From Humulus lupulus (Eukaryota; Streptophyta; Magnoliopsida; Rosales; Cannabaceae), in assembly GCF_963169125.1 (NCBI RefSeq), contig NC_084798.1, positions 196,411,481 to 196,475,480 on the forward strand: 64,000 bases of DNA, in the 5' to 3' direction. Under the pieces are notes generated by a model. It was not told the DNA's origin, searched no databases, and saw nothing but the letters and a program-made list of their open reading frames with translations. Made by a program: the position numbers and the translations under genes. Shown in pieces: positions 36,596 through 48,239 of the stretch (within the stretch, counting starts at the first letter, position 1; each line of letters starts with the position of its first letter).

Positions 36596-37407
36596 AACGT
36601 CCAAAAATTACCTTATAAGGCTTAAGGTCTTGATTAGGAGGCTAGGATGGCAATATATGGAATTATATGTTTATTTGATTGTGATTATGTGAGTTGTATG
36701 ATAATATAACTAGCTATGCATGTTTAGGAGTACTAAATATGCATGTGGGCCAGTTTCTTATTAGAAGGGCAACTTTCGTAATGTAGCACGTTACGGGCAT
36801 AATTGTATATGTGTGCATATATGTGATTAATGTGGGTTTATTTGGTTTACTCGGCACGAGACGATCCTGGGGAGTAAGTTAGCAGAAAAGTCACAACGGG
36901 ACCCAATACCCGACTCGGGGTGAGTCAAGGGGTATTTTAGGTATTTAGCATTAAATCAGGTATCGAGTAATGTGAATGAATAATTGAGGATATATTTGGA
37001 GTTAGTGAGTTTAGGAGGGAATACTGGGGATTTTGACCATTTTGCCCTCGGGGACATTTATAGTACCCCAAGCCTCGGGATTAGTTTAAGTCCTTTAAGC
37101 CCCAAGGAAATAAAACACTCAAACACTTCTAGCAGCTCACCAACCGACTCTCTCTCTCTCTCCACCTCTTTGATTTTTCTATCAACTCTTATAAGGGAAT
37201 TCTTTGAGAATTAAGGGGAAATTGTTGGCTGAAGCTTGAGAGATTGAACGCTTAAGCTTGGGATATGATTAGCTACCGCTAGGAAGACTTTAATCACAGT
37301 TGAGGTAAGCTTTGGACCTTGATTTCCAATGATTTTTCTATTTATTTTGGTTGTTCTTGAGGTGTTCTTGAGCCTTAAAGCTCATGAGTTGAATTGTAAG
37401 TTTTGAT

Positions 37408-38560
37408 TGTTATATTATTTTATAATATAATGTAATATTATATTATATTATAATATAATGTTTTAGATTAAATAAATGTGACAAAGAGTGTCACATATTG
37501 TAACATATAATAGAGAGTTACAATATTTAGATATATGAGATATATTCAAATAATGTAACATATTTGGTGTTACAAATTTGTAACTTCCAAATATTACCCT
37601 TTATTGTGTAAATTGTTGTTACACAATATTGAGATGAATTTCATAAAGCCATATGTGAAATGGCTGTTAGAGATATGATTTTAACCCCAATAATGTGTTT
37701 TGGGAGTTACAAAATCATTTGGGAGGGTTTGGAATCGTTTGGAAAAATAGCACAATTTTAAGTGCTGAAATTGGTCGGTGGCCGTGGCCACTAAATGTTG
37801 GTGGCCGCGGCCTGTGGGACAGAGACTAGTGGCCGCAGCCACAGGCCAAAAACTGACCAATTTTTTACTTTTTTCAATCTTTGTTGAACGGCTCAAATAA
37901 CTCCCAAATCTCGTTTTTAATTCCATATTAATCCAATTAAACATTGGTAACAGCCATGGGGGTTGGTGGAATTTGAAATTCAAAGGGTGTCTCTAAACTC
38001 TATAAATAGGAGCCTATAGCTCACTTGTAAGACACAACATTTCTATCCATTAGATCACTTGGCTAGAAACACCTGGAGGTTTGATTATTCCAGAAAGCAT
38101 TTCCAATATCTATGAGAGATATTTTAGTGCTTGAGTTAGGGTAAAATAAGCTTTTGGACAAAGGTTTCAAACCTTGTTCAAGTTGGTGATCCCCAACACT
38201 CTTCACTTTGGTTGTGTGAGTGAGAGTTCTTAGTTAATTGTTCTTATTCTTGTTCTTTTATTCTATTGCTTTTCATTTATTCTATTATTCTATATTTACT
38301 CTTTTATATGTATCTTTTGTTTTAGAGTTATAATCTCATCTATATCTTTCATTCTACTACTTCTAGTTTATTTGTATCTTTTTGTCTTAGAGTTTTATCT
38401 TCTATTTCTATCATCTTCTACCTCTTTCTCTATATTTACATGTAATTTTTTTCATAGAGTTGTAACAATTTTTAATCAATAATATTTATTTGTAATATTT
38501 AGTTTAGAGTTGTAATTATCTTACCTATTTCCATTGAGACAAATACATATTTTCCTAACA
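37408..38560 (+). repeat. 5' LTR of copia element 1
   Basis: 1153 bases, from TGTTATATT to TTTTCCTAACA. TATA box CTATAAATAGG near 37999-38009. A palindrome cluster at 37778-37842 (GTGGCCGTGGCCAC, GGCCGCGGCC, GTGGCCGCAGCCAC) lies 160-220 bases upstream of it. It is highly similar to the right LTR apart from small indels. Confidence 0.92.
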
Positions 38561-38589
38561 TTCAAAAGCTTACTCCTTTGTTTGTTTGA

Positions 38590-41500
38590 ATGGAAGGTGA
38601 GACCATCAAAATCATGAATCAAGACCTAGTGAGGTTGGATAGGTTTGATAGATCCAATTTCACTAGGTGGTAAGACAAGGTGAGATTCCTTTTGACCACT
38701 CTCAAAATCACCTACATTCTAGAATCCACTTTAGAACCTCTCCCAACGCCATCCGAGAAGGACACTCTCGAGGAGGTGGAGAAGAGAAGGAAGAGGGAGG
38801 AGGATAATCTCCTTTGTAGGGGTCATATCCTCAATGCCCTTTCCGATAGGCTCTATGAACTCTACACCGAAACCAAATCGGCCAAGGAGATATGGGATGC
38901 ACTTGAGAAAAATTTTAAGGCGGAAGAGGAAGGTACAAAAAAGTTTTTGATATCCCGATACTTCGATTTCAAGTTTTTTGGTGATAAACCTATTCTTCCT
39001 CAAATTCATGAATTGCAAATAATTGTTAACAAATTGAAAGTTTTAAAGATTGAGCTTCCCGAGGCCTTTCAAGTTGGTGCTATAGTGGCTAAATTACCAC
39101 CAACTTGGAAGAGCTATAGGAAAAGAATCCTTCATAAAAATGAGGATTATTCTTTGGATGAGATCCAAAAGCATATTCGAATCGAAGAGGAATCGATATG
39201 TAGAGATAAACTTGTGGAGGGGTCTAATGGAGAGACTTCCAAAGCAAATGCAGTGTCACAACCAAAACATCCCAAATACAAATGGCAACCATGAGATACA
39301 AATGGGCAATGAGGGCAAATCCAAGGTACTTGGCAAAGGTACTATTGAAGTCTACTTCACCTCCGGCAAGAAAGTTACATTAGTGAATGTACTTTATGTT
39401 CCCGAAATGAGTAGAAACTTGGTAAGTGGTGATTTGCTTGGCAAGCCCGGCATTAAAGCCGTTTTTGAGTCCGGTAAACTTATACTTACCAAATCAAATG
39501 TATTCTTGGGAAAAGGATACTCTTGTGAGGGTATGGTTAAATTGTGCACCAATGATGTAACTTTCAATGTTATCAATAAAAATGCTAATTCTGCCTATAT
39601 TGTTGAGTATGATTCTTTATTTTTGTGGAATCTTAGACTATCGCATATAGGTTTTTCAACCATGAAAAGAGTAGTTAAATGTGGTATGATTGCATGCAAT
39701 ATTAAAAAAACTATGGTAAATGTGAAACATGTGTTAAGGCAAAAATGATTAAGAAACCATTTCCTAGTGTAGAAAGATCATCTAATTTACTAGATTTAAT
39801 CCATGGTAATCTTTGTGAATTAAATGGTGTTTTAACTAGAGGTGGTAAAAGATATTTTCTTACTTTTATAGATGATTATAGTAGATATACCTATGTGTTC
39901 CTTTTAAAGCATAAAGATGAAACTTTTGATGCTTTTAAATTGTATAAATTAGAAGTTGAAAATCAACTAAATAAAAAGATTAAGGTGCTAAGAAGTGATA
40001 GAGGAGGAGAGTACTTCTCTAATGAATTCAATACATTTTGTGAAGAAAATGGTATAATTCATGAGTGCACTGCACCTTATACACCACAATACAATGGTGT
40101 TGCCAAAAGGAAAAATAGGACTTATCTAGAGATGATAAATTCTATGTTGGTGTTTTCTAAGTTGAACTTCAACTTATGGGGTAAAGCACTTTTAACCGCT
40201 TGTCACACTCTTAATCGAATACCGATGAAGACAAATGAGATATCTCCATATGAGTTATGGAAAGGAAGAAAACCCAACATAGGGTACTTCAAGGTGTGGG
40301 GGTGTCTTGCATATTGCAAGAAAAATGAACCTAATAGAACAAAGTTAGGTTCAAAAGCCATAAAGTGTGCTTTTGTTGGTTATGCCAACAATAGTAAAGC
40401 TTATAGGCTATTAAACTTAGAGTCTAATATGGTGATTGAATCTAGAGAAGTTGAATTTTTGGAGAATATGTTATGTGACAACAATTCTCAAGCTTCAACA
40501 TCTCTGAAGGAGAATTTGTTATATGAGAACAATTCTCAAGCTTCTACATCCAAAGTTGATTCTCAAGAGGAGAATTCTCAAAAGGATGTAAAGCAACCCT
40601 TTGAATCTAGAAGAAGTCAAAGGCTTAAAAATCATAAAAGTCTAGTAGTGGATGAGATAGATTCTCAACGAATTTCATTCTACATGGTAGAAGGAAATAT
40701 ATAGGAAGTTCTTAGGAAAATTCCTATTGTACTTCTCATTGAGGATGATCCTAAGACTTATAGAGAAGCTATGCAATCGAGAGATAGTGCATTTTGGAAA
40801 GAATCCATCAATGATGAGATGGATTCCATTCTTTCCAATAACACTTGGGAATTGGTAGACCTCCCACCGGGGTCTAAGCCAATTGGGTGTAAGTGAGTAT
40901 TTAGGAGAAAATACCACACTGACGACACTATCCAAACCTTTAAAGCTAGATTAGTAGCTAAAGGGTTTAGGCAAAAAGAGGGTATCGATTATTTCGATAC
41001 TTATGTGCCTGTTGCAAGAACAACTTCTATAAGAATTTTGTTCGCTTTAGCTTCTATACACAACTTGTATGTTCATCAAATGGATGTCAAAACGGCATTC
41101 CTTAATGGTGACCTCAATGAGGAGGTCTATATGGAACAACCCGAAGGGTTTGTCCTACCAAAATATGAACATAAAGTTTGTAGACTTGTAAAATCCTTAT
41201 ATGGATTGAAACAAGCTCCTAAGAAATGGCATGAGAAATTTGATCAAGCCATCGTGTCTAATGGGTTTAGACATAACAATGGAGACAAGTGTTTGTATTC
41301 CAAAACTTGTAAGGGATATGTGATCACTATTTGCTTATACGTGGATGGAATGCTTATTCTAAGTAATAGCATGAAAGGGATAGAAGAAACGAAAAGGTTT
41401 CTATCGTGAACCTTCAAGATGAAAGATCTTGGAGAAGTTGACCCCATACTTGGTATAAAAGAAAAGAAACATAGTGGGGGGTTTTGCGTTAGGGCAAGCC

Positions 41501-42303
41501 CACTATGTTGAGAAAGTATTGAAAAAATTTAACCATCTCAAGGTTAAAGATGCCAATACTCCATTCGATCATAGTGTAAAACTAGAGAAGAATGAAGGAA
41601 GAGTGTTGGCTCAATTGGAGTACACTAGTGCTATAGGGAGTCTAATGTACGCTGCCCAATATACTAGACCTGATATAGCATTTGCGGTAAGTAAACTTAA
41701 TAGGTTTACAAGTAATCCAAGTGTGGATCACTGGAAGGCAATTGGAAGAGTCCTAGGTTATCTCAAGAAAACCAAAGGACTAAGCCTTCACTACTCCAAA
41801 TTTCCTTCAATTTTAGAAGGATATACAGATGCAAGTTGGATATCCAATCTTGGGGACAACTTGTCCACAACTGGTTGGGTATTTACACTTGGTGGAGGTG
41901 CAATTTCTTGGGGTTCCAAGAAACAAACCTGTACATCTCATTCCACTATGGAAGCATAGTTTATAGTTCTAGCTGCTACCGGTAAAGAGGCCGAATGGTT
42001 AAGGGATCTGTTGATAGAGATTCCATTAATGAAAGATAATGTATCTACTATATCGATACATTGTGATAGCCAAGCAACATTGGCTAGAGCATACAACAGA
42101 GTGCATAATGGGAAGTCTAGACATATTAGTCTAAGACATGGATATGTAAGAGAATTGATTCAAAGAGGAGTCATCTCAATATCCTATGTGAGAACAAATG
42201 AAAATCTGGCGGATCCTTTCACTAAGCCACTAACGAGGGATTTAGTAGCTGCATCATCTCGAGGAATGGGACTTAAACTCCCTAAAGAGATTCACGATTG
42301 ATG
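38590..42303 (+). pseudogene. gag-pol of copia element 1, with lost catalytic residues
   Basis: The ATG at 38590 opens gag but the frame stops within 30 codons (TAA after TRW), then continues to 39294 as a UBN2-type gag. The zinc knuckle and the protease active site are missing: sequence jumps from TSKANAVSQPKH to VQMGNE-like protease tail. A frameshift near 39740 precedes integrase (39745-40704). There the first catalytic Asp is Asn (LIHGNLCEL) and the Glu is Lys (GVAKRKNRT); only the middle Asp (RSDRGGEYF) remains. RT follows from about 40740 with a stop at 40894; the active site reads YVDGML instead of YVDDML. RNase H (YTDASW, HCDSQATLA) runs to 42301 with a further stop at 41957-41959. 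No product could transpose by itself. Confidence 0.93.
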
Positions 42304-42745
42304 GTAACCTATCTTAACACTAGTTATTCAACTAGTGTTAGGTTTAATAGGTAACAACAAGTCAATCAAGTGAATATTAGTTGTACTCAAAACAAGTCTC
42401 ATCTGAGATATTGAGTACTTGTGTGTTACCAAGTAGAGGGTTAAAACCGAAAGGTTTTTTTAATAGAATTCAGTATTGTAAAGACAAGTATTTTTGGTAA
42501 CAAAATACTGTAAGAATTATACCTATATGAACCTAGGGGTGGTGCTGCCTCTCATCAGAATTGGGAGTATTCTCAAGAACGTCCATGAATGGAAAGTGCA
42601 CATGGCCATTAACGGTGCAAAGCGAGACATAGAGGTCTCAAGTGAACATCGCAAAGGTGTGTGTGTTATCAGCGATTTGTATCATGAAAAGATGGTTCAA
42701 TGCCTAGTGCAATGACTCCTATAAGAAAGAGTTCTTATTTAATCA

Positions 42746-42758
42746 AGTGGGGGATATG
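42746..42758 (+). other. Polypurine tract (first copy) of copia element 1
   Basis: AAGTGGGGGATA is directly followed by TGTTATATT at 42757. It is the form expected right before a 3' LTR, yet the best-matching LTR start is 72 bases further on. Confidence 0.6.
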
Positions 42759-42828
42759 TTATATTTCAAAATATAATGATTGATTAAATAAGTGTTACAA
42801 TAGATAACTATTTAATCTAGTGAGGGAA

Positions 42829-43945
42829 TGTTATATTATATTATAATATAATGTTTTAGATTAAATAAATGTGACAAAGAGTGTCACATATTGTAACATA
42901 TAATAGAGAGTTACAATATTTAGATATATGAGATATATCCAAATAATGTAACATATTTAGTGTTACAAATTTGTAACTTCCAAATATTACCCTTTATTGT
43001 GTGAATTTGTTGTTACACAATATTGAGATGAATTTCATAAAGTCATATGTGAAATGGCTGTTAGATATATGATTTTAACCCCAATAATGTGTTTTGGGAG
43101 TTACAAAATTATTTGGGAGGGTTTGGAACCGTTTGGAAAAATAACACATTTTTAAGTGCTGAAATTGGTCGATGGCCGCAGCCTGTGGGACAGAGACTAG
43201 TGGCTGCGGCCACAGGCCAAAAACTGACCAATTTTTCACTTTTTTCAATCTTTGTTGAACGACTCAAAAAACCCAAATAACTCCCAAATCTCATTTTTAA
43301 TTCCATATTAATCAAATTAAACATTGGTCACAACCATGGGGTTGGTGGAATTTGAAATTCAAAGGGTGTCTCTAAACTCTATAAATAGGAGCCTATAGCT
43401 CACTTGTAAGACACAACATTTCTATCCATTAGAGCACTTGGATAGAAACAACTTGAGGCTTGATTATTCCAGAAAGCATTTCCAATATTTGTGAGAGACC
43501 CCTTAGTGCTTGAGTTAGGTGGAAATAAGCTTTTGGACAAAGGTTTCAAACCTTGTTCAAGTTGGTGATCCCCAACACTCTTCACTTTGGTTGTGTAAGT
43601 GAGAGTTCTTAGTTCTTAGTTCATTGTTCTTATTCTTGTTCTTTTATTCTATTGCTTTTCATTTCTTCTATTATTCTATATTTACTATTTTATATGTATC
43701 TTTTGTTTTAGAGTTGTAATCTCATCTATATCTTTCATTCTACTACTTCTAGTTTATTGTATCTTTTTGTCTTAGAGTTTTATCTTCTATTTCTATCATT
43801 TTCTACCTCTTTCTCTATATTTACATGTAATTTTTGTCATAGAGTTGTAACACTTTTTAATCAATAATATTTATTTGTAATATTTAGTTTAGAATTGTAA
43901 TTATCTTACCTATTTCCATTGAGGAAAATACACATTTTCCTAACA
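42829..43945 (+). repeat. 3' LTR of copia element 1
   Basis: Starts TGTTATATTATATT after a second, weaker polypurine tract (AGTGAGGGAA), ends CCTAACA. Alternatively the LTR starts at 42757. It lacks about 22 bases of the palindrome cluster present in the left LTR (here 43172-43213). Confidence 0.88.
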
Positions 43946-44102
43946 TTGATGAGTTTTGCATTTAGGTTCTAGTTAAGATTTGTTGCTTGGAAGATATTAA
44001 AACTGTTATATGGATTGAATTATTATTTTAGGGTGAAATTGGAATAGTTTTGGTAGGATTTGGCTAATGAAAAATGGAGAAAATCTGGGTTTGTAGGGCC
44101 AA

Positions 44103-44280
44103 GTCGCGACCCTATTCTTGAGGGGTCGCGACCTAACCGAACCCAGAGCCGTGGGAGGCTTTTGTCTGGGAGGCGCCTCGCGACCCTCAAGGGGCAGGTC
44201 GCGACTCGTGTCCATTATTAGGGGAGGAGGGCCTCTGATTTGAGGGGCGTGCTGTGACCCTCAAGGGCAAGTCGCGACTT
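44103..44280. promoter_or_regulatory. GTCGCGAC palindrome cluster in F1 LTR copy A
   Basis: GTCGCGAC at 44103-44110, GGTCGCGACC (44124-44133), GTCGCGAC at 44198-44205 and AAGTCGCGACTT (44269-44280), with partial copies between them. In the uninterrupted LTR this cluster would lie about 500-700 bases downstream of the TATA-like site, in transcribed sequence. Confidence 0.75.
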
Positions 44281-45267
44281 GCCTGGGCTGTTTTGACCTT
44301 GGTGAGTTTTTAGTGACGGTAATCTTTTCCTTAGGGCTCGTGATTGATTCTACTGCCCAGTTTAGTAGAGTTCCAGGCTCTGGAGGCTAGGACTCGGTCC
44401 AAAAGCCTTTATTTGATTGTTATTGATGGAATCCTATATTATGGTTGTGACTAGGTTATTGCTAGAGGCTCAGAACTGGGATTGTGCTTGAGGGTCGTTC
44501 TTATTTTACACTATACTCAGACTTGAGGTAAGAAAACTGCACCCAATACGTGTTATATGTGATTAGGGCTTGGCCCGACTGTTAATAATAATTTTGATTA
44601 GGGCTTGGCCCCCTGAGAATGTTTATGTTTAAGTTATCGTTTTCACTTATTGGTTACACATACTTGAATATTCTTACTTGCTTAAGTGTTGCATGATTGT
44701 TTGCATGGTTTGCGTGGCTAGGGTGTGATCCTGTTAAATAAGCATGACTATTACTATGATTACGATTACCTAATGATGTTATGTGATTAACATGTATGTG
44801 TGTTTATCTTGTTGGGGTATGCCTACCCATATCTGCTTCTGTATTGATATTCGTATACCTGGTTCAGGGCTTGACTTATTAGTCAAGGACGACAATAGCG
44901 CTCTGCGCGTTGGTCGAAAGGCTTAGGCCTAAATTAGCAGTGTACTATTACATTGGCCGACTCTATGGTCATTGGAAAACCATAGGTTTTTGGCTAGATC
45001 TATGGCTAGCTACTCAAAGCTGAGGGCGAAGGCCCCAGGTGGCTCTATGGTCACATAGTTTGGGCATAGGTCCCCAGGGTTGACTCTATGGCCAACTGTT
45101 CAGGGCAGTGGCCCCAAATTGGTCCAATGACCATTTATTTGTAATTGAATGACTGTATGAGTAAGTTATTACTGCTGGACAAGCCAGATAAGTATATAAG
45201 AATTTGTATTTCTATTTATGCACATGTTTAAGTTTTCTTGCTAAGTCTTGGCTCACGGGTGCTTTGT

Positions 45268-47664
45268 TGTAACGCCCTGGCTACCCCAGAACAGTTACGG
45301 TGATCGGTGGACCGGAAATTTGACTCGTTACCTGAGTCCTTTGGTCAAAAACGTGCTCTAAGTGTAATTAACAGGTTAAGGTATAAAACCAATAAAAAGG
45401 AAATGGAGATTTTATTACAAACTGCTCTGCAGAGCTAAACAAAACATTTACAAGCTGTTCTCAGTACAAAATGGTCACTACTGTTTTAAATTTACAATTC
45501 CGCCGACCTAAGCGGCAAAAGTAGGGTAAACCCCCTAGTTCCTCTGAGAACACCTTGACCGTGGTGGTCAAGCGGCTGCATATGTACACACCACCACATC
45601 AGCTCTCCACTCAAGGCTAGGTGAGCTTTTCTTTCTCTTTACCTGCACCACATAGCACCCATGAGCCAAGGCCCAGCAAGAAAACATAACACTTTATATA
45701 ACATTATCAAATGATTATCATTATAATCACACTGAGCATAAAGCTTTCAAACAAAGGAGTAAACATCACATGAGGTCCTGATAAACCACACTGAGTGACT
45801 GACAAGCAAGTCACTAATTCAGATGGAAGAGTGGCTGATGGGTAAGCCACTAGCCTTCAACAGGTTCTGGTAACCGTACTGAGTGACTGCCATGCATGTC
45901 ACTAATTCAGGTGGGAGAGTGGCTGCTGAGTAAGCCACCAGCCTCCAAGCGCTTATTTCATTCATCGACCCTCGGGGTCGGTCCGGCATTAATGCTCTTT
46001 GAGCCATTCAATGCTGATAATTGATTTGATCAAATCTTGTTGGCTTGCGTGGCACACGCTAAGGCCGTCCTGACTAATAAGTCAGCTCAACATAATCAGT
46101 GCCCAGTACCATCGCCGAACCTGACTAATAAGTCACAGCTTCATAGTTGATACTAGCACCCTTGCCAAACATGACTAATAAGTTAGTACCATGCACAAAT
46201 GAGCAACATATGCTAAGCATTCTATATTCAGTCCATGTCCATATTCTCACAATCAACATGCTTCATGAATGTCCACGCATGTCATAATCGGGGTGCAGTT
46301 TTCTTACCTTTGGTTCGAGCAAGAACGAATAAAATAACAACCCTGAGAACGATCGACTTTTTGGTCCTTTAGCGGTTACCTGGTCATAACCAAATCATGG
46401 GATTCCATCAATAAAATGAATAATAAAAGGTTCCCAAACCAAAACCTAACCTCCGGGACCTCAAACACTACTCAACCGGGTAGTAGGTTCTATCCCGAGG
46501 CCTTAGGCTTGAATCCCCATGCTAAAAAGCTCACTTTGGCCAAAAATGCCTTAAGGGCCGCGGCCCTCCTTGGCCATGCCGCGGCCCGCCCCTCAGACAG
46601 AGGCGCCTAAACCCAGCAGCTCCCAAGGACCGCCGCTCACCCCTGCCATGCCGCAGCGCAACACCCAGTTCAGCCAAAACCCCTGTTTTTCTTCCTCTAC
46701 GATTTCTCTTAGAACCAACCCTTCAAACCCACTTTAAACACCACCCAAACCTCTCTCAAACACCCATTTAAACCACCAAACATCACCCATAATTATCCCT
46801 CATCATAACCCAAGTAAAACATCCCAAGAGCTTCCCTTGATTCCAACAATCCACCATAAAAGCACAAGCTGAAATCTAACACTAAAACAAAGATAAACTA
46901 GCAAGTTAATGGACAAAGCTTACCTCAAACCTGGAATTGAACCCTCTCCAATGGCTGAACCAAGTCTATAACTTAAGCCCCTTGATTTCCTAGCTTAGTT
47001 CCACCCCTTGAGCTCAAAATCTCCAAAGAAGAAGCAAGGAAAGTGAAGGTACGGGAAGGAAGAAACTTACACTCTGTTTTGGTTCTGTTTTCTCTACAGC
47101 CTTCCAAGCTCATATATATCCAAGCCAACAGACCATTATACCCCTAGGTCTTTAAAAGTCTCTAAAGCCAACTCAAGGGCAATTTTAGTACTTTCCACCT
47201 ACACCGTTAATCATAATTAACGCTTCCCAATTCCCGCTAATCTCAATATTCTCAAACTCCAATATTTCACATCCCGTTACCCTTTAATGCCCGGTAACAC
47301 TCTAATCATTAAAACACCCCGAGACTCACCCCGAGCCCCGAGCTTAAGCCCGTTATGACCAAACTGATAATTAACATTCCTTGATCGTCTCATGCCAAAT
47401 AGCTCGAACAAACCCACATCATAATGTGGTCTCAAATTATATCACCAACATGCGAACAATTAGTCAATTTACCCTCAACGGGCCAAATTACCAACTCACC
47501 CCTGTGGATAGAAATATGGACTCACATGCATGCATTTCACATCATATCATAATATAATCAACATATACATGCATTTAATCAATTAATAACTTAATTAAGC
47601 AAATATGGCCCTCCCGGCCTACTGTTCACGCTGTTAAACCCAACGGAGAATTCGGGGCATTACA
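45268..47664 (-). repeat. Solo LTR, family F1, opposite orientation, TSD TTTGT
   Basis: Starts TGTAACGCCCTGG, ends GGGGCATTACA, flanked by perfect TTTGT at 45263-45267 and 47665-47669. The minus-strand reading matches F1 copies A and C (GGCCGGGAGGGCCATA, CGGGGCTCGGGGTGAGTCTC, TATATATGAGCTTGG, CTTGCTGGGCCTTGGCTCAT, GGTGCTATGTGGTGCAGGTA). Two tandem units of about 80 bases (GAGTGACTG...GTAAGCCAC) lie at 45793-45950. Palindromes AGGGCCGCGGCCCT (46554-46567) and GCCGCGGC (46578-46585) are in the position of the copy A cluster. 2397 bases. Confidence 0.93.
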
Positions 47665-48055
47665 TTTGTGGTGCAAGTAAGGGTAAAGGAAAGCTTGACC
47701 AGCCATGAGTTGTAGAGCTTTGGTGGCGGTGTGTACATATGCGGCTTCTCGTCCTCCACGGCCGAGGATATCTCAGAGGAACTAGGGTTGTAGCCCTGAT
47801 TTTGCCGCTTAGGTCGGCCGGTTGTAATTTTGATGTATATACACCTTTTTAAAAGTTTGGTTGTAATATTATGGGATCCCATGTATGTATAAACTTTTTA
47901 AATAAAAGTCAACAGTTCCTTTGACCAAAGTTTTTAACCTTAACCCTTGACATCAACCTTAGTTACACGTTTATAACCAAATGACTTGATTAGCGAGTCT
48001 GACACAATTTAAAATACGTAGTGTAACAATCTTGGATTAGGAGGACGTTACAACT

Positions 48056-48067
48056 TGGTATCAGAGC
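48056..48067 (+). other. Primer-binding site following F1 LTR copy A
   Basis: TGGTATCAGAGC, the standard initiator methionine tRNA primer site, three bases after the LTR end. The short interior that follows (48068 to about 48240) has no ORF and is lost at the LINE fragment. Confidence 0.9.
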
Positions 48068-48239
48068 TGCCAAGGTTTAAAGGTTCCTGAAGATTGGCCA
48101 GGCATGTACACTCGCCACTAAAGACAAGCTCGACTCAGGGTTCGGTAACTATTATGTGGTTATATGTTTAGCTGCTTAAACATGATATGAACGCCTTATA
48201 TGCATGCCTGTTTAGGAAGCATGCATGAATGATAGGACT

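Larger units (their letters stand above)
37408..43945 (+). mobile_element. Ty1/copia element 1, complete with TSD TTGAT but mutated pol
   Basis: LTRs TGTTATATT...CCTAACA at both ends, flanked by TTGAT at 37403-37407 and 43946-43950. It sits inside the F1 LTR. Interior order: UBN2-type gag, (deleted zinc knuckle and protease), pre-integrase, integrase, RT, RNase H. 6538 bases. It is not autonomous: see the pol entry. Confidence 0.95.
36596..48052 (+). repeat. Long gypsy LTR, family F1 (copy A), interrupted twice
   Basis: LTR sequence is 36596-37407, 43951-45267 and 47670-48052, about 2.5 kb in total. It begins near TATAACGTCC..CTTGATTAGGAGG, contains 'CATTTATAGTACC' (possible TATA, about 37057) and a CT-rich leader, and ends GGACGTTACA. 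It is followed by a Met-type primer-binding site, so it is a 5' LTR, not a solo. The same blocks recur in 56834-59401 and, on the other strand, in 45268-47664. The start lacks a perfect TG. Confidence 0.8.
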
